Shown here: in pieces, positions 1 to 8,377 of the stretch
How the letters are laid out: the number at the start of each line of letters is the position of its first letter
Numbering within the stretch: the stretch's first letter is position 1
Assembly (NCBI RefSeq): GCF_022179765.1
Contig: NZ_BPRE01000010.1
Location: forward strand, 1-64,000
Source: Methylorubrum suomiense
GTDB lineage: Bacteria; Pseudomonadota; Alphaproteobacteria; Rhizobiales; Beijerinckiaceae
Direction of reading: 5' to 3'
DNA length: 64,000 nucleotides
Notes under the pieces: model-generated
What the model was told of the DNA's origin: nothing
The model's database searches: none
What the model saw: only the letters and a program-made list of their open reading frames with translations
Translations under genes and position numbers: made by a program

Positions 1-77
1 CGAACTCGGCCGTCAAACGCACCAGCGCCCATGGTACTGTGTCTCAAGACACGGGAGAGTCGGTCGCCGCCAGGCCT
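1..77 (+). rRNA. rrf: 5S ribosomal RNA, 3' part (cut by window edge)
   Basis: The first bases carry the conserved 5S core CGAACTCGGCCGT, then AAACGCACCAGCGCC, ATGGTACTGTGTC and GGGAGAGT, and close with GTCGCCGCCAGGCCT, the usual 3' strand of the 5S terminal stem. About two thirds of the molecule is present; the 5' third lies upstream of the window. The initiator tRNA follows on the same strand 119 bases later, the normal tail of an alphaproteobacterial rRNA operon (16S-Ile-Ala-23S-5S-fMet). The exact 3' end is uncertain by a few bases. Confidence 0.93.
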
Positions 78-195
78 GCCCAGCGCACGACGCGTCACAC
101 CTCACCGCCCATAGCGGTGCCCCCCACATTCCCTCGATCGATCCGATCCGGCCCCGACGCTCACGCCGACCCGGCCCGACCCTACACATACCTTC

Positions 196-272
<77 letters not shown>

Positions 273-300
273 AACACATCACAACCACCGAACCGATCCG

Positions 301-334
301 CCAAGGCCCGCGCCCCCAACAGCGCGGGCCTTGG
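301..334 (+). terminator. Perfect hairpin ending the rRNA/tRNA operon
   Basis: CCAAGGCCCGCGC (301-313) pairs with GCGCGGGCCTTGG (322-334), a perfect 13-bp stem with an 8-base loop, 28 bases after the tRNA. There is no T tract (GCGTTC follows), so it may act as a Rho-assisted terminator or as a 3' processing stem. Confidence 0.65.
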
Positions 335-631
335 CGCGTTCAGGGGCATGGATCGTCATGCCAGGGCGTTAAGGTGCTGTGGTGAGCAGTTCGGCGGGCT
401 TTCGCCGATCCAGCGCCGGCGATGCGGTGCGGCGATCCGAGAGGGCAGGGGAGGGCGCTCGGCGGCCCACGAACGACTCCGTTCGCTTGCAGACGCCCGG
501 GTTGTCAGATCATGTTCGGCGACCGGCCTCGTTCCCACCGCCCCTGTGGCCACCGAAGGCAGGGCCGCACCGAGATGAGCCCGGATGGGCTGCTTCGCTT
601 CGTCAGGATACGGACCGGCATCGCGTCGACA
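335..631. other. Non-coding spacer between the tRNA and the flippase terminator
   Basis: Several overlapping open frames run through here on both strands. None has a ribosome binding site, a recognisable domain or a composition different from the rest, which is what high-GC non-coding DNA gives by chance. No RNA gene or repeat was seen. Confidence 0.5.
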
Positions 632-663
632 TGAGAAAGCCCTGCCAACATGTCGGCAGGGCT
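632..663 (-). terminator. Rho-independent terminator of the flippase gene
   Basis: AGCCCTGCC (638-646) pairs perfectly with GGCAGGGCT (655-663) around an 8-base loop. On the minus strand the stem is followed by TTTCTC, so it reads as an intrinsic terminator for the minus-strand gene that stops at 774. Confidence 0.65.
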
Positions 664-739
664 CGAAGCATTCCAGTTTCCATCGAAACGGGCCGTGATG
701 GTACTGAACCACTGCCCGCTGTGCCGCGGAGCGACGGAA

Positions 740-764
740 CCCGGAGCGGCTCGACCGCTCCGGG
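740..764 (-). terminator. Hairpin directly downstream of the flippase stop codon
   Basis: CCCGGAGCGG (740-749) pairs with CCGCTCCGGG (755-764) around a 5-base loop, starting 10 bases past the minus-strand stop. No T run follows. It may protect the mRNA 3' end or support the terminator at 632-663. Confidence 0.4.
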
Positions 765-773
765 CGATCTCCG

Positions 774-2087
774 TCAGCGGGCTCGAGCCAGCCACGTCAT
801 CATCGGGCGGGATTGCCAGCGCATCGCCGCCGCGAGGTAGATGAGCGAGGCGATATGGCCGGCGGTGACGGCCGCGGCCGCGCCCGTGACGCCGGCATGG
901 TTCATCAGCGGCACCACGACGGCGAGCGAAACCACCATGCTCACCCCGAGGGATTCGAAGATGACGCGGGTGTTGTGTTTGGCTCGGAAGTAATGGGCCG
1001 CGAGGTCTCGCACGAGGATCACCAGCACCCCGACCGAGAGGATCCGCAGGCAACCGGCATAGGCCGCGAATTCCGATCCGAAGATCAGGGTCAGCCACAA
1101 CTCGGCGGGGCCAGCGAGAAGCGCCAGGATGGCCACGATCGGTGCGCCGAGACGGATGCCGGCGCTCACCAGATAGGAACGCAGCGCTTCCTCACCGCCG
1201 TCGCTGTGCGCACGGGCGGCGCGGACCGGCAGGACGTTCTCGGTGGCGCTGAGCAGGATCAGCACCGTGCCGACGAGGTACTGCGCCGCCCGCAAACCCC
1301 CGAGGGCGTCGAGGCCGAGGGTGGAGCCCGCCACCATCCACACCACCTGCTCCTGGGCGAAGGTGACGAACACGATCGGCAGAAGCCAGCGCGCGATGGG
1401 AGTGTGGCGCCGGCTGACCGCTCCGAGTTGCACCGAGGACGGCGCGCGCAGGAGGGGGCGCCCGACCGCGATGATGAAGGGCAGGCTCGTGACGAGCGAG
1501 GTGAGCGCCAGCATCCCGACATAGCCGTTGACCCCGACGGCTCCGTGCTGGAGCCAGATGAACCCGGCCGCGAGCGGGAAACTCGCCGCCCGGGCGAGAT
1601 CCATGAACAGCGCCCGCACGCCCTTGCCCCGTGCGAACAGGAGACGGCGCAGGGTGAATTGCAGGTTCTGCGTGAACATCAGCGCGCAGGCGGCGGTCAG
1701 GGCCGCGGGGGCCATCTGACCGCTCAGCATCAGGGCGAAGACCACGAAGACCGCGCCGGGAACCGAGAGCAGAAAGGCGGCGATCAGGATATTGGCGCCG
1801 TAGACGCGGGAGATCGAACCGCGGGCACCGGCCAGCGTCATCATCGGTGCCGTGATGAGGGCGTTGTGCAGCCCCTGGGCAAAGGAGATCACGATCAGGA
1901 TCATCGCGAAATGCCCGAACTCGACGATGCCGAGAAGGCGCGCGGCGGCGATGCCGCTGATGAATCCGAAGCCGCTGACGAGGCCTTGATCGGCGAGCGA
2001 GACGAGGGCGGCCGGCGGTCGGCGGGCGAATTGGGCGGCGCGTTGGCGCAGGCGCAGACTGAGCGGAAGGATCGCGGTGTCGTGCAT
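774..2087 (-). CDS. Polysaccharide flippase-like membrane protein (Wzx/MOP superfamily)
   Basis: Predicted inner-membrane lipid-linked sugar exporter of 437 residues. The translation is a string of about 12 to 14 hydrophobic segments with short charged loops. The first motif, near residues 27-50 (SLADQGLVSGFGF), matches the usual first helix of polysaccharide biosynthesis proteins of the MOP superfamily. The start ATG at 2087 gives a sensible short cytosolic N-terminus. The frame is open upstream to 2318, but that segment is Arg/Pro-rich and looks non-coding. No strong ribosome binding site supports any start. The gene is divergent from the deacetylase/glycosyltransferase pair at 2441 and is probably part of the same exopolysaccharide locus. 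The family is clear from topology and context; the substrate is unknown. Confidence 0.75.
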   Translation of the reverse strand: MHDTAILPLSLRLRQRAAQFARRPPAALVSLADQGLVSGFGFISGIAAARLLGIVEFGHFAMILIVISFAQGLHNALITAPMMTLAGARGSISRVYGANILIAAFLLSVPGAVFVVFALMLSGQMAPAALTAACALMFTQNLQFTLRRLLFARGKGVRALFMDLARAASFPLAAGFIWLQHGAVGVNGYVGMLALTSLVTSLPFIIAVGRPLLRAPSSVQLGAVSRRHTPIARWLLPIVFVTFAQEQVVWMVAGSTLGLDALGGLRAAQYLVGTVLILLSATENVLPVRAARAHSDGGEEALRSYLVSAGIRLGAPIVAILALLAGPAELWLTLIFGSEFAAYAGCLRILSVGVLVILVRDLAAHYFRAKHNTRVIFESLGVSMVVSLAVVVPLMNHAGVTGAAAAVTAGHIASLIYLAAAMRWQSRPMMTWLARAR

Positions 2088-2361
2088 GGGATGCGCCCCG
2101 CTCAGAGGGAAACTGGGGGGGATGCGGCCGTGACGGTTGAGACCCTTGGCCATCCGGCTGTCCGTGGCCGGGTCGGTCTGTGCCATCCGGGTTCGACGCC
2201 CGGGGGCGAGATCGTCCAATGACCCGTCATGAACATCGCTTCTCTTCGCCTGTCCCGGTGAGGGACAGATGCTGCGTACGTGGCCGATCCGGGGCAATCT
2301 ACGGGCCAACGGATACAATCATCCAGAGCCAAAGAGATCAATGCAGACGTTTATTGCTGAG

Positions 2362-2379
2362 TTAACCACTCGAGGTTAA
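2362..2379. promoter_or_regulatory. Palindromic operator candidate in the flippase/deacetylase divergent region
   Basis: TTAACC (2362-2367) and GGTTAA (2374-2379) form a perfect inverted repeat with a 6-base spacer. It is nested in a wider pair, TGCAGAC (2342-2348) and GTCTGCA (2394-2400). It sits in the AT-richer divergent promoter region, about 60 bases before the deacetylase start, where a dimeric regulator could control both directions. Seen by eye; the binding protein is unknown. Confidence 0.35.
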
Positions 2380-2440
2380 ACCGGCTTGCGGCTGTCTGCA
2401 GAAATGAACCGAAACAATGTAAGGGAGATGGTACGGCGAG

Positions 2441-3244
2441 GTGAGCATGTATCACTGGGTCAAAACCACATTGCGCGATACGCCGGGCCTGCGTGAATTG
2501 GCCCTCCGTGGCGGCTCTCTACTGCGGTCGCTCGCTTGCGCGGAGCCTGGACTCTATACGCTCTGCTATCATCAGATACCGGCATCGCTTCAGGGGCGTT
2601 TCGCCGATCAACTCCGTCACCTCTCCGCGCACGGCGATTTCATCGATGCCGATACGGCTTGCGAGCGGCTTGCTGCCGGTTGGCCCGCCCGCGACCGGGC
2701 CTTCCTGATCTCGTTCGACGACGGCTATGCCGACAATCGCGATGTGGCGATGCCGGTGCTGACCGCCTTGGGCGTGCCGGCCATCGTCTTCCTCGTCAGC
2801 GACTGGATCGATGCGCCGCCTCAGCAGCCCGGCGAGCGTCTTTATATGAATCGCGCCGACGTGGCGGCGTGGCTGGAAGCTGGGCTCCAGATCGGCTCGC
2901 ACGGTTCGCGTCATCTGCGCCTGAGTGGCCTCAATGCGGAGGAGATTGCCGCCGACCTGGCCCGCTCCCGCCACCAACTCTCCGCCTTGGCCGGTCGGCC
3001 GATCGATCACTTCGCCTGCCCATGGGGCGTGGCGGTGCATGATTTCGATCCCTCGCGCGATCCGGCCCTGGTGCGGGAGGCGGGTTTCCGCACCTTCTTC
3101 ACCACCCGCCGGGGCCATACCCGCAGCGCCGAGGATCTTTTCCTGATGCCGCGCCACGTCGTGGAGCCGCATTGGTCGCTGTTCGAGTTCGAAGCCCTGC
3201 TGGGCGGGGCGAAATGGGGAAGGTCGATCGATGGGACGGCCTGA
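2441..3244 (+). CDS. Polysaccharide deacetylase (NodB homology domain, CE4 type)
   Basis: A 267-residue protein with the CE4 motifs in order. Motif 1 is SFDDGYADN near residues 90-98, whose second Asp is a metal ligand. Motif 2 is GSHGSRHLRL near residues 152-161, matching the family S/THxxxH metal site. Later conserved stretches include FACPWG and FRTFFTT. These enzymes remove N- or O-acetyl groups from polysaccharides using a metal. There is no signal peptide, so it may act in the cytosol on lipid-linked intermediates. The start is GTG 2441; ATG 2447, preceded by GAGGTGAG, is an equally good choice. The 3' end overlaps the glycosyltransferase by 14 bases, implying translational coupling. 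Confidence 0.88.
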   Translation: MSMYHWVKTTLRDTPGLRELALRGGSLLRSLACAEPGLYTLCYHQIPASLQGRFADQLRHLSAHGDFIDADTACERLAAGWPARDRAFLISFDDGYADNRDVAMPVLTALGVPAIVFLVSDWIDAPPQQPGERLYMNRADVAAWLEAGLQIGSHGSRHLRLSGLNAEEIAADLARSRHQLSALAGRPIDHFACPWGVAVHDFDPSRDPALVREAGFRTFFTTRRGHTRSAEDLFLMPRHVVEPHWSLFEFEALLGGAKWGRSIDGTA

Positions 3245-4379
3245 GCGCGTGCCCGTTCTTCCGCCGGCAGGAGCGCGCGACGGACGACCCGTCGTGATCG
3301 TGACCGGGGCGCTCGCGCCCTATACCCATGTCCTCTACGAGCGTCTGGCCGAACGGCTCGACCGGCCGCTCCATGTCCTGTCCTGCACCAAGCGGGAAAG
3401 TGCCCGGCAATGGGTGGTGGAGGCGCCGCGCCTGTTCCGGCACGAGGTGCTGCCGGGCCTGCGCTGGCACCGGGACGCGGTGCGCAACCTCTATGTGAAC
3501 CCCGCCGTAGTGACGCGGCTCGCCGCGCTTCGCCCGGCGGCGCTGGTGCTCAACGATTTCTCGCCGACGATGCTGATGGCGGCGGGCTTCGCCCGGCTCC
3601 GGCGCATCCCGTATCTGATCCGGACCGACGGCGTGCCGGAGACCGATCCGGGGCAGCGCTCGGCTCCGCATCGCTGGCTGCGCCGGGCCATCGTGGCCGG
3701 CGCCCGCGCCGGCATCGGCCCGAGCCTGGGCAGCGCCCGGCTCCTCGCCCTCTACGGCGTTGCGCCGGAGCGTTTTGCCACGAGCCCGCTCTTTCCGGCC
3801 TGGTCGCCGGCGGGGCCGCCGCCGCCGGATGCCGAGCGGCCCTACGATGTCCTGTTCTGCGGCATCCTCAACGAAGAGGTGAAGGGCGCGCGCTTCTTCA
3901 CCGACGTCATCCTCGCTTGCGCCGCGCGGGGCCGACGCCTTCGGGTGCGGGTGGCCGGAGACGGCCCCCTGCGGGCGGAGATGGAAGCGCGCTTGGCCGC
4001 AGCCGAGATCGAGGCGCAGTTCGACGGCTACCTGACGCAGGCCGCGCTGCCGGCGGTCTACGCCTCGTCCCGCCTGTTCCTGTTTCCGAGCCGCGGCGAT
4101 GTCTGGGGCATCGTCGTGCACGAGGCTTTGCAGAGTGGAACGCCGGTGCTGGCCTCGCCCCATTCCGGCATCGCCCGCGAGCTTCTGGAAGGACATCTTT
4201 GCGGCGAGGTGCGCCCCCTCGATATCGAGGCCTGGGTCACGGGCACCCTCGACCTGCTCGATAACACCGAACGACGCGCGGCCCTGCGCGAGGCGGCCCG
4301 CAGCGCGCTGCCGCGCTTTACCGCGGATGTGGCGGCGCAGGGATATGTTGAAGCTTTGGGCGCCATCCTGAAAGCCTGA
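3231..4379 (+). CDS. Glycosyltransferase family 4 (GT-B fold)
   Basis: A 382-residue retaining-type GT-B enzyme. The N-terminal Rossmann half begins VVIVTGALAPYTHVLYERL. The C-terminal half carries the nucleotide-sugar signatures FCGILNEEVKGARF (about 207-220) and VRVAGDGPLRAEME (about 240-253). The family E-x7-E region is SRGDVWGIVVHEALQSGTPV (about 288-307). ATG 3231 has an excellent ribosome site, GGGGAAGG six bases upstream, inside the end of the deacetylase gene. It presumably adds one sugar to the exopolysaccharide repeat unit; donor and acceptor cannot be read from the sequence. Confidence 0.88.
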   Translation: MGRPERVPVLPPAGARDGRPVVIVTGALAPYTHVLYERLAERLDRPLHVLSCTKRESARQWVVEAPRLFRHEVLPGLRWHRDAVRNLYVNPAVVTRLAALRPAALVLNDFSPTMLMAAGFARLRRIPYLIRTDGVPETDPGQRSAPHRWLRRAIVAGARAGIGPSLGSARLLALYGVAPERFATSPLFPAWSPAGPPPPDAERPYDVLFCGILNEEVKGARFFTDVILACAARGRRLRVRVAGDGPLRAEMEARLAAAEIEAQFDGYLTQAALPAVYASSRLFLFPSRGDVWGIVVHEALQSGTPVLASPHSGIARELLEGHLCGEVRPLDIEAWVTGTLDLLDNTERRAALREAARSALPRFTADVAAQGYVEALGAILKA

Positions 4380-4407
4380 CGCCGTCTCGACGCGACCGCC
4401 TCGGCCG

Positions 4408-6444
4408 TCAGTCGCGCGTCGGCTGAGACGGCTGGGTGGGGCCGGACGCGCGGGCCATCGCCTCGATCGACAGGGGAACGGACACCCGACGCGCCTTGAG
4501 GAAGGCAGCCAGTGTGCGCGGGTCGCCCGTGACCGCCCGCGTCAGATCGGGTTGGGTGGCCTCGCTGTTGAGCATGATCGTCTGCCGGCGCGGATCGGCT
4601 TCCTGCTCGGTGAAGAGCGGCCGGCTGTTGAGAGAGACATTGCCGACGATCTGATTGTCGCGGGCCACCGTGGGTTCGTTGGTCAAAAGAGGCGCGAGGC
4701 GCGGAAAGCGCTCGCGCCAGCGCGGTGAGGTGACGGGCATCGCCGCGTAGGCCGTGCGGATCTCCGATTGCGGATCGTTGACCGCGACTTCCATCCACGT
4801 TTGACCCCGCGAGTCGAGGCTGATCGCGGGGCTCGAATTCACGAACACATTATTGGACACGATGTTGTCGCTGCCGCCGCCGATGAAGATCGGCTTCTGA
4901 ACGTTGACGAACAGGTTGCGCTCCACCGTGAAGCCGCTCGCCATGTCGTCGAGATAGACACCCTTCACCTCGAAACCGGGTGCGGGTTCGATGTCGTGGA
5001 CGTAATTGTCTCGGATTGAAGTCCCGCGGGCCGTCCAGTCACGCCCCGCATAGATTGCGCCGGAATCGCTCAGGCCGTTCATCAGGCGGGCGACTTCGTT
5101 TCGCGCGAAGAGATGATCGTTGCCGCGGAAATGGATCGCGTAGCCGATCGCATCGTGGAACAGGTTGCCGGTCACCTGAACACCGACGCCCTCCGCCTGC
5201 ACCGCCGGGTTTTGGGTCTGCGACAGGCGGGCGAAGCGCGTGAGTTGGGTGTTGCGCAGGAACAGTCCGCTGGGCAGGAGCCGGACCCGGTCCCCCCCGG
5301 ACAAGCGCACAGCCGTCGCGCCGATATCGCGGATCACGCTCTCCGTGATGCCACCTCCGGCCACGTTCTCGAAGACGGCGGCCCGTCCTGCGCCCCAGGC
5401 GAAGGTGCTGCGGCTGATCGTGATGTCGGAACCGCCGGTCACCGTCACGAGGTCGCGCCGTGCCCGCTCGAATTGCAGGTTCTCCACGCGCAGATGTCGC
5501 GCGTTCTCGATCCGCAGCAGCGTCTCGGCCAGGCCGATTTCGAGATCGACCTTGCCCTCGCGGGGCCATACGAGCAGCAGGCCCCGCTTGCGATCCCGCC
5601 ACCACTCGCCCGGTGCATCGAGTTCGCACAGGGCATGCAGCAAGGCCGCGCGACCGCCGGGGCGCTCGCCCTCGTAGGGAATTTGGGCGAGCCCGATCCG
5701 GCCACCGCGTGGGCCCGCTCGCTCGACCGGGATCGTCTCCAGCAACCAGTCCCATTGCCAGAAGCCCTCGGCCCAGAGCTCGGGCTCCTGGTCCCAGGCG
5801 CATCCGGACGGGGCCTTGAAGACGAAGCCGGTGCGGTCCGAACGGCCGCCGAGCATGACATCGGCATAGCCCTGGTTCGGCCATCGCGCCGGCTGCAGGG
5901 CCCCGATCCCATCGAACACCTCGGTCACCAGGGGGGCCGGATCGTTCAGCATCTTCGGTTCGCGGAACTGCGGTTCGCCGGCGATCCGGTCGGGCAGTCG
6001 ATAGGCCCGCACCTTGTCGCGGGCGGCCGGCGGGAGGCGGGCCAGAAGATCCTGCGGAAGTGACGCGGAACGCAGCGCGCGACTGCCGGTGAGCCGGGAC
6101 GAGCCGTCGGCGGCGCCGCGGATCACGAGCGGTCGGTCGGCCGTCCCGGACAATTCGGGGCCGATCCGAACCGGTTGATCGAGCCGATGGAGGCCGGACT
6201 CGAGTTCGACCACGATCGTCGAGCCGTCCCGACGCCGCCATTCGGCGGCCTTGGCGAGGGCTGCGGCCAAGGTCGAGAAGCGGCCTTCGCCGGTTGCCGG
6301 AGCACCGTCCGGGACGACCTTGAGGATGCGGGTTCGCGCGGCGTCATCGGTCGATGCCGCTTCTGCCGGCCATGCGAGACTGGCCAAGCCGACGAGAAGA
6401 CTGACGCGCATCACGTCAATGCCGGCGCTCCATTTGGCCCGCAT
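4408..6444 (-). CDS. Secreted right-handed beta-helix protein, possible polysaccharide lyase
   Basis: About 678 residues with an N-terminal signal peptide (core SLLVGLASLAWPAEA, cleavage near AEA-AS). Residues about 330-600 are repeated beta-helix coils rich in N, G and hydrophobics, such as VTGNLFHDAIGYAIHF and IRDNYVHDIEP, typical of pectate-lyase/chondroitinase-B-like folds. An N-terminal segment with GTADRPLVIRGAADG resembles the start of such lyases. It runs convergent to the GT4 gene and divergent from the Wzz-like gene, so a role in trimming or modifying the exported polysaccharide is likely. ATG 6444 is preferred because GGAACGGG precedes it; ATG 6411 would give a minimal signal peptide. 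Lyase, hydrolase or epimerase activity cannot be told apart here. Confidence 0.72.
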   Translation of the reverse strand: MRAKWSAGIDVMRVSLLVGLASLAWPAEAASTDDAARTRILKVVPDGAPATGEGRFSTLAAALAKAAEWRRRDGSTIVVELESGLHRLDQPVRIGPELSGTADRPLVIRGAADGSSRLTGSRALRSASLPQDLLARLPPAARDKVRAYRLPDRIAGEPQFREPKMLNDPAPLVTEVFDGIGALQPARWPNQGYADVMLGGRSDRTGFVFKAPSGCAWDQEPELWAEGFWQWDWLLETIPVERAGPRGGRIGLAQIPYEGERPGGRAALLHALCELDAPGEWWRDRKRGLLLVWPREGKVDLEIGLAETLLRIENARHLRVENLQFERARRDLVTVTGGSDITISRSTFAWGAGRAAVFENVAGGGITESVIRDIGATAVRLSGGDRVRLLPSGLFLRNTQLTRFARLSQTQNPAVQAEGVGVQVTGNLFHDAIGYAIHFRGNDHLFARNEVARLMNGLSDSGAIYAGRDWTARGTSIRDNYVHDIEPAPGFEVKGVYLDDMASGFTVERNLFVNVQKPIFIGGGSDNIVSNNVFVNSSPAISLDSRGQTWMEVAVNDPQSEIRTAYAAMPVTSPRWRERFPRLAPLLTNEPTVARDNQIVGNVSLNSRPLFTEQEADPRRQTIMLNSEATQPDLTRAVTGDPRTLAAFLKARRVSVPLSIEAMARASGPTQPSQPTRD

Positions 6445-6883
6445 GAACCCGTTCCGAAACGATGGCTCGACAATGCGAGGCTTCATGCGATGAGCATTAG
6501 GCCGAAAGGTTGCCGCTGGCTTTCAATGAAAGCCGATACAGCACAGTCCCGTCCGGAAATTCCAGGGCCGCGTCCGGATACCGCATCCAAAAGGCGTGCG
6601 GTCTAAAAGGAGTGGAGAACACCCGTAATCCACAACTTGCGGCGAAGTCAGATTTGCGGATTTATGAGACACGTAATTGGGCTCCGCTATCCGTAGAAAG
6701 ACACGAGTCCGTGCGCGCAACGGGAAGGACATTCTCTCCGCTGGTTCGGCTCTTGCTGCCATTCCGGTCGAGAAGGCCCGATCGGAGGCCGATGTCGCGA
6801 AACGGGACGCCTTCGTGCGGATCCTGGGACGAACGACACGGAAGCCGGTTCCATTCCTCTCTTTCTGGACGGCGGAGACGATA
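6445..6883. other. Divergent promoter region between the beta-helix and Wzz-like genes
   Basis: This 439-base spacer holds the promoters for both directions. The frame of the Wzz-like gene stays open back to a TTG at 6677, but the residues before the GTG at 6884 look non-coding. AT content rises at 6625-6680. No operator, riboswitch or RNA gene was recognised. Confidence 0.5.
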
Positions 6884-8362
6884 GTGACAGCGCATACTCC
6901 GAGACCGATGTTTCATCAGAGCTCGGGTTCGTTCGAGGCGACTGCGCCGTTCGGTCCCTCCGCCCCCGTGCTCGATCTGCGCGCCCTGTTCACCAATCTC
7001 AGGCGGCAGAAAGTCTGGATCCTGCTGCCGGCGATCTCGGCCGTCCTGCTCGTCCTGATGGTCTACCCGCTCATCCCCCTGCGCTTCCAGGCGAGCACGC
7101 AGCTGCTGATCGATCCGCGCGGGCTCCAGATCATCGACAAGGAACTTTCGCCGGGCGCGCAGAGCGGCGAGGCGAGCCTCCCGCTCGTCGAGAGCCAGTT
7201 GCGGGTCATCACCTCCGAGCGGGTCCTGCGCGATCTGATCGCCCGGGAGAACCTGCAGAACGATCCGGAATTCATCGAGCCGTCCGGCCTCGTCTCTCAG
7301 GTCCTCGGCGGCATCAATCGGATGCTCGGCGTCACCGAGACCCGCGAGGATCCGATGCTGCGCGCCTTGCGGACCGTTCAGCGCCGCGTCAGCGTCCGCC
7401 GCACGGAGCGTTCCTACATCATCGATATCTTCTTCGAGGCCTCGACGGCGGCGAAGGCGGCTCATCTCGCCAACGCCCTCGCCACCGCGTATCTCGAGAG
7501 CGACCTGGCCGCCCGCAACGACGTCGCCAAGCGCGTCGAGCAGTCCCTGTCGGGCCGCCTCGCCGAACTGCGCAATCAGGTTCGCGGCGCGGAAGAGAAG
7601 GTCGAGACCTACAAGGCCGAGAACAACATCATCGGCGCGTCCGGCCGTCTCATCAACGAGCAGCAGCTTCTCGAACTGAACACGCAGCTCGGCGCCGCCC
7701 GCGGCCGTTCGGCCGAGCTGAAGGCCCGCACCGATCTCATCGAGAGCGCCCGCCGCAGAGGCGCCGATCCGGCGGCGATCAGCGAGGCGGTTCAATCGCC
7801 GACGATCGGCCAGATGCGGGGTCAGTATCTCGAGCTCAAGCGTCGCCAATCCGACGTGATGACGCTGCTCGGCGCACGCCATCCCGACGTCATCACCCTG
7901 GAGGCGCAGGCCCGCACGGTCCGCACCCAGATCAAGGAGGAACTCGACCGGATCGCCCGCGCCGCATGGGTCGATTACCAGCGATCCAAGTCGAAGGAGA
8001 TCGCGCTGGCGCGCGATGTCGAGTCCCTGAAGGGCGAAGCCCTCACGACGAACCGGGCCTTCGTGCGGTTGCGCGAATTGGAGCGCGAGGCGGAAAGCAG
8101 CCGCGGCGTCTACGAATCCTTCCTGCGTCGGACCAAGGAGGTCGGCGAACAGCAGGCGATCGACAGCGCCAACCTGCGCGTCATCTCCCGCGCGGTCCCG
8201 CCCCGCGAGGCCATGAACCTGCCCCTGGCCTTCCTCCTGGTCGGTGCGATCGTGGCCGGCCTCGGCCTCGGTGTCCTGTTCGTCTGGCTGCGGGACATGC
8301 TCTCTACCCCCGCACTGCTGAGAGAGCCCAACCGTCGGGCGTCGACGTTCCAGTCGGCCTGA
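6884..8362 (+). CDS. Exopolysaccharide chain-length/export protein (Wzz/GumC family)
   Basis: 492 residues with the polysaccharide co-polymerase layout: a cytosolic N-tail, TM1 (about 45-65, WILLPAISAVLLVLMVYPL), a long periplasmic coiled-coil region (about 100-420, with repeated RLAELRNQVRGAEEKVE-type heptads), and TM2 (about 440-465, LPLAFLLVGAIVAGLGLG). The N-terminal Wzz motif RFQASTQLLIDPRG follows TM1. The BY-kinase domain found in some homologues is absent, so any kinase must be separate. GTG 6884 is chosen for the GGAGA seven bases upstream. The polymerase-like gene follows after 15 bases. It is expected to set chain length and link polymerisation to outer-membrane export. Confidence 0.87.
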   Translation: MTAHTPRPMFHQSSGSFEATAPFGPSAPVLDLRALFTNLRRQKVWILLPAISAVLLVLMVYPLIPLRFQASTQLLIDPRGLQIIDKELSPGAQSGEASLPLVESQLRVITSERVLRDLIARENLQNDPEFIEPSGLVSQVLGGINRMLGVTETREDPMLRALRTVQRRVSVRRTERSYIIDIFFEASTAAKAAHLANALATAYLESDLAARNDVAKRVEQSLSGRLAELRNQVRGAEEKVETYKAENNIIGASGRLINEQQLLELNTQLGAARGRSAELKARTDLIESARRRGADPAAISEAVQSPTIGQMRGQYLELKRRQSDVMTLLGARHPDVITLEAQARTVRTQIKEELDRIARAAWVDYQRSKSKEIALARDVESLKGEALTTNRAFVRLRELEREAESSRGVYESFLRRTKEVGEQQAIDSANLRVISRAVPPREAMNLPLAFLLVGAIVAGLGLGVLFVWLRDMLSTPALLREPNRRASTFQSA

Positions 8363-8377
8363 GAACAGGGTGCCCGC

